64,000 nt of DNA. Origin: Quercus robur (taxonomy: Eukaryota > Streptophyta > Magnoliopsida > Fagales > Fagaceae). How positions within the stretch are numbered: position 1 is the first letter of the stretch; each line of letters opens with the position of its first letter. A program made the translations under genes and the position numbers. The stretch covers positions 67,718,290-67,782,289 of the forward strand of contig NC_065537.1 of assembly GCF_932294415.1 (NCBI RefSeq), given 5' to 3'. Below the pieces are notes generated by a model. That model did no database searches. It saw only the letters and a program-made list of their open reading frames with translations, and was not told the origin of the DNA. Positions 59,947-64,000 of this stretch are shown one piece after another.

Positions 59947-62900
59947 TTACTTCCATCCAGAATTAGCACCCCATCCAGCATTTTTAGCCTTTGAATCAGT
60001 TTCAGCATTGCTCTTCTTCTTTCCCCATTCGCCCCAACCACCACTCTTTGGGCCATCTTTTGCACCACTAGTTCCCCAACCACCACTTGCAGCAGCACCT
60101 CCTTTGGAATTCCCCCAGCCACCGCTTCTTACTCTGCCCCCATTATCACCAGTACGAGCGCCACCACCACTTGGCCTACTACCACTGTCACTCCCATCCC
60201 AGCGGGTATTGTTCTTATTGCCCCGATTGCCACTCCTTTCACCCCGACTAGCATTTTTAACCTCTGAACCAGGTTCAGCAGCTGAATGCCAAGCCCTTCC
60301 ACCCCCTCTACCAGCATTGTTCTTATTTCCCCACTCCCCCGTACCACCACTCTTTTTGCCAGCATTTTCACCAACAGCTCCCCAACCACCACTTGTAGCA
60401 GCACCTCCTTTGCAGTCCCCCCAACCAGCATTACTTACCCCACCCCCAATGTTAACAGTACCAGCATCACTACCACTTTGTCTACTACCCCGATCACAGC
60501 CATCCCAGCCAGTAGTTTTCTTATTGCTCCAATTGTCATTTCCTTGACCCTTTTTGCCAACATTTTCACCACCAACTCCCCAACCAACTTTTGTAGAAGT
60601 ACCTCCTTTGCAGCCCCAACTGGCATTACTTACCCCAACCGCATTGTTACCAACACCGGCATCACTATTACTTTGCCTACTACAGCCCTCCCACCCAATT
60701 GTTTTCTTATTGCCCCAATTTTCATTCCCTAGACTCTTTTTGCCAACATTTTCACCACTAGCTCCCCAACCAACATTTGTATAAGCACCCACTTTACAGT
60801 CCCCCCAACCAGCATTACTTACCCCACCCCTATTGTTAACAGTACCAACATCACTACCACTTTGCCTACTACCCCTATCACAGCCCTCCCAGCCATTAGT
60901 TTTCTTATTGCCCCAGTTGTCATTCCCTTGACCCTTTTTAACGCCACTATTACCACTTTTCCTATCTTCCCATGACCCCCAATTATCACTCTTTTTGCCA
61001 TCATTATTACTGCCGGATGCCCAACTTCTCAAACTGGTAGCAGCCCCATCTCTACTATCAACCCTACTGTTCCTTTCTGTGCACACATTACCACTAGTAA
61101 CAGTGTCTTTCCCACTTTCCTTGCTACCTCCAGCACAGCCATCCCAGCCAGTATTTTTCTTATTGCCCCAATTGTCATTTCCTTTACCCTTGTTAGCACC
61201 ACTATTACCACTTTTGCTTTCTCCCCATGCCCCAACATAATCACTCTTTTTGCCATCATTATTTCCACCGGCTGCCCAACTTCTCAAACCAGTAGCAGCC
61301 CCATCTCTACCATCAACCCAACTATTATTTACTTTGCATCCATTACCACTACTAGTAACAGTGTCACTCCCACTTTCCTTACTACCTCCAGCACAACCAT
61401 CCCAGCCAGTATTTTTCTTATTGCCCCAACTGTCATTGCCTTTACCCTTGTTAGCACCACTATTACCACTTTTTCTATCCCCCCATGCCCCCCAATCATC
61501 ACTCCTTTTGACATCATTATTACCACCGGCCGCCCAGCTGCTCAAACCAGTAGCAGCCCCATCTCTACCATCAACCCAACTATTATTTACTCTGCATCCA
61601 TTACCACTACTAGTAACAGTGTCACTCCCACTTTCCTTACTACCTCCAGCACAACCATCCCAGCCAGTATTTTTCTTATTGCCCCAACTGTCATTGCCTT
61701 TACCCTTGTTAGCACCACTATTACCACTTTTTCTATCCCCCCATGCCCCCCAATCATCACTCCTTTGGACATCATTATTACCACCGGCTGCCCAGCTGCT
61801 CAAACCAGTAGCAGCCCCATCTCTACCATCAACCCAACTGTTACTTACTCTGCATCCATTACCACTAGTAACAGTGTCACTCCCACTTTCCTTACTACCT
61901 CCAGCACAACCATCCCAGCCAGTATTTTTCTTATTGCCCCAATTGTCATTCCCTTTACCCTTGTTAACACCACTATTACCACTTTTTCTCTCTCCCCATG
62001 CCCCCCAATCATCACTCCTTTGGACATCATTATTACCACCGGCTGCCCAACTGCTCAAACTGGTAGCAGCCCCATCTCTACCATCAATCCAACTGTTACT
62101 TACTCTGCATCCATTACCACTAGTAACAGTGTCACTCCCACTTTCCTTACTACCTCCAGCACAACCATCCCAGCCAGTATTTTTCTTATTGCCCCAATTG
62201 TCATTCCCTTTACCCTTGTTAGCACCACTATTACCACTTTTTCTATCTCCCCATGCCCCCCAATCATCACTCATTTTGACATCATTATTACCACCGGCTG
62301 CCCAACTGCTCAAACTGGTAGCAGCCCCATCTCTGCCATCAACCCAACTGTTACTTACTCTGGATCCATTACCACTAGTAATAGTGCCTCTCCCACCTTC
62401 CTTACTACCCAAGTCAATATTGAGCCGGCCACCATGGCTCTTATCACCCCAATCTTCATTTCTTGGTCCAACATCTTTAGTACCACTACCACCACTTCTG
62501 CTACCCCCCCATTCCCCCCAACCGCAACTCTCTTTGTCATTAGCATTACCACCAGCTCTACCCCAATTGTCATTACTTACTTTGCTCCAATTGCCACCAC
62601 TATCAATGCCACTTCCCCTTTGCCCACTTACCCAGTCACGACCTCCCGAGGTATCACTGTTCTTATTTAAGCAGTTGCCATTCCGTTTGCCATCTTTAAC
62701 ACCGGTATTGCTACTTTTACCACCACCAGCCCAAGCATCATTAGCAGTAGCACTCTTACCTTCCCTGCCAACAATGTTCTTAACCCCCCAACTACATTTT
62801 GTAACATTCTCATCTCCACCACTCCAATTCCCATTACTGGTACTACTAATCTGATTGTCGCTCCACCCACCAGGGAAAGCTTCTCTACCAGGGGAATTCT

Positions 62901-63125
62901 GGATTTTAGCACCAGGAAAATTTTTCCACCCATTTTCTATCCCACTCCCATTTGTGCAATCTGAGCCCCATTGAAAAGTACTACCATATTCAGAACCCTT
63001 CCCTCCATTAGTGTTGCTTTCCCTCCTGCTATTATAATTGCAATGGCTTTGTTCAACATGAGGCTTAGTAGTCAAGCCACTTGGATGCCTATCTTGACTA
63101 CCACCACTCATCGAATCATTTTTTC
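59947..63125 (-). CDS. Last exon of a second SPT6-like gene (partial): expanded WG/GW repeat tail
   Basis: One exon of 3,179 bp opens after an acceptor (AACAG, then GAAAAAATGATT) and stops with SGWK-TAA-type end at 59947. The protein is over 1,050 residues, rich in Gly, Ser, Asn, Trp and Lys. Its start, (G)KND, has the same splice phase (1) and residues as the last exon of SPT6L ((D)KND), and the motif AKIQNSPG matches AKIKNSPG and EKVQNSPS there. This makes it the tail exon of a tandem SPT6L paralogue. About six units of 85/86 residues fill the middle, each with DDWGAWG, NDNWGNKKNTGWDG and VDGRDGAATSLSSWAAGG; shorter, more diverged units follow. WG/GW motifs of this kind are known Argonaute-binding hooks. 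The body of the gene lies beyond 64000. An unrelated WG/GW protein (for example SPT5L/KTF1) is the alternative, but the shared junction argues against it. Confidence 0.8.
61010..62400 (-). repeat. Coding tandem array, 255/258-bp unit, about six copies
   Basis: The anchor word GTAGCAGCCCCATCTCT (plus strand) occurs at about 61037, 61292, 61550, 61808, 62063 and 62318, giving spacings of 255, 258, 258, 255 and 255 bp. Units are very alike and keep frame (85 or 86 codons). Copies 3 and 4 are closest to each other. Confidence 0.93.
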
Positions 63126-64000
63126 CTGTTAAAACAATAAATTAATAAACAATGGCAGCATAAGTTCAATGCATTACATTCCTATATGACACACTAGAGA
63201 ATAGGTCTATCAGTGTTATCAGTGTATCTGTATATGATCCAGACAGGTATAGAGGAAACCATCTAATAAAATGAATACCTTATACAAAATATCACTTACA
63301 AATTAACAGAAGACAACCAAAATTTCATAGTCTTTTATTTGACTTAATCCTATAAATACCACCCAAAATATACCAAAACTACTCGAATAATCTTAAATAT
63401 GCATTAGAAGTGTAAGCATGACACGTAAAATCCAAAACACCAAACCATCAAGTCCTTAAACATATAAAATAAGCATTTGATACAATGTATGAGGATTTCC
63501 ATGCCATGACATTGTACTTGCAAAACTTAAATTTATTCTTCTGTCTTGCTTTCTTGTTGTCAAAGATTGCATGCTATGAGTTGCTGACCAGACACACAAG
63601 CCTGAATTCATCACACCAAATTCAGAATGGGAATTACAAGCATGGCACATAAAAACCTAAAGAGTGAAACATCACATCCTTGAAGGCAAAATTTAAGCAT
63701 GGGATGCGACCTACATTTGTGCGTTTCTGTGCTAATTGTTCAATCATTCTGCAAGTGTGGGGATATGAAGTTAAGGGTTAAAAAGGTGTCCACTCCAAAG
63801 TAGATGCTTACCACATTCACTAATTCTTTCTATGCAGTAAGCCATATTCAAACTTCAAAATTAACTCTCAAGTGCTGCAATAACTCAATGAAAATAGACA
63901 AATTTATCTTTAGGATTTTCTACCCTTTTAAGCATACCAATGATGCGAAAACTAAGATTCCATGCTATAAAACTAAGACTACATATACCTATAAATTAAT
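63126..64000. other. Probable intron of the SPT6-like paralogue
   Basis: No exon with matching phase is visible on the minus strand up to the window edge. The AT-rich sequence is consistent with a long last intron. Confidence 0.45.

Noticed and set aside
61010-62400. CRISPR-like array because of regular spacing
   Set aside because: Units are contiguous, about 255-258 bp, coding and in frame. There are no short repeats with unique spacers, and this is a plant genome.
61250-62854. 534-codon plus-strand open frame (Leu/Pro-rich) and other long plus-strand frames at 60008-60732 and 61765-62670
   Set aside because: They lie antisense to the WG/GW repeat exon. The repeat's codon pattern keeps all frames open, and their composition (LLPPAAQLLKPV repeats) does not look like a real protein.
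59947-63125. Treating the exon as part of the SPT6L gene at 46.6-56.9 kb
   Set aside because: SPT6L has its own start at 56899 and its own tail exon; this exon lies upstream of that start and has its own stop codon.

Overview
This window is nuclear DNA from a flowering plant, most likely a woody eudicot. The evidence is intron-rich genes of plant-specific families (SPT6-like with a WG/GW tail, a FAR1-related factor, a plant-type mTERF, NAC-alpha), very AT-rich spacers, Ty1/copia and L1-type elements, MULEs and PIF/Harbinger-like MITEs. A rosid such as a Fagales tree would fit, but that is only an impression from the repeats.

Layout. 1-2.83 kb: the 3' part of a decayed Ty1/copia element plus LTR-like sequence. 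3.0-7.7 kb: the last exons of a small conserved membrane-protein gene with an in-frame stop, its introns filled with LINE debris. 8.59-13.88 kb: a decayed Ty1/copia element with both LTRs, about 94% identical by eye, itself hit by a MITE and a tiny poly(A) insertion. 15.5-19.7 kb: three terminal-inverted-repeat elements nested inside one another. 20.2-22.1 kb: an mTERF gene split by an exactly 800-bp MULE with 9-bp target duplications. 25.4-26.6 kb: a 5'-truncated L1-type element. 28.5-31.6 kb (minus strand): a complete four-exon NAC-alpha gene. 34.8-35.7 kb: a foldback element carrying a GC-rich minisatellite. 36.3-39.6 kb (plus): a FAR1-related gene. 46.6-56.9 kb (minus): a complete 17-exon SPT6-like gene whose WG/GW-rich tail is broken by a one-base C-run difference. 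59.9-63.1 kb (minus): the last exon of a second, tandem SPT6-like gene whose tail has expanded into about six 85/86-residue repeats. The rest of that gene lies beyond the window edge.

Functional links. The two SPT6-like genes are tandem paralogues. They share strand, splice phase and the residues at the last intron/exon junction. They represent an RNA polymerase II elongation/histone chaperone with a predicted Argonaute-binding tail. The other genes (ribosome-associated NAC-alpha, organellar mTERF, FAR1-type nuclear factor) have no obvious operational link, as expected for plant chromosomes.

The most unusual signal is spread across the window. At least ten very short insertions (15-50 bp) consist of little more than a poly(A) tail preceded by a few bases such as CTTATC. 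Most are flanked by perfect or near-perfect 11-17 bp target-site duplications. They look like extremely 5'-truncated products of LINE machinery.
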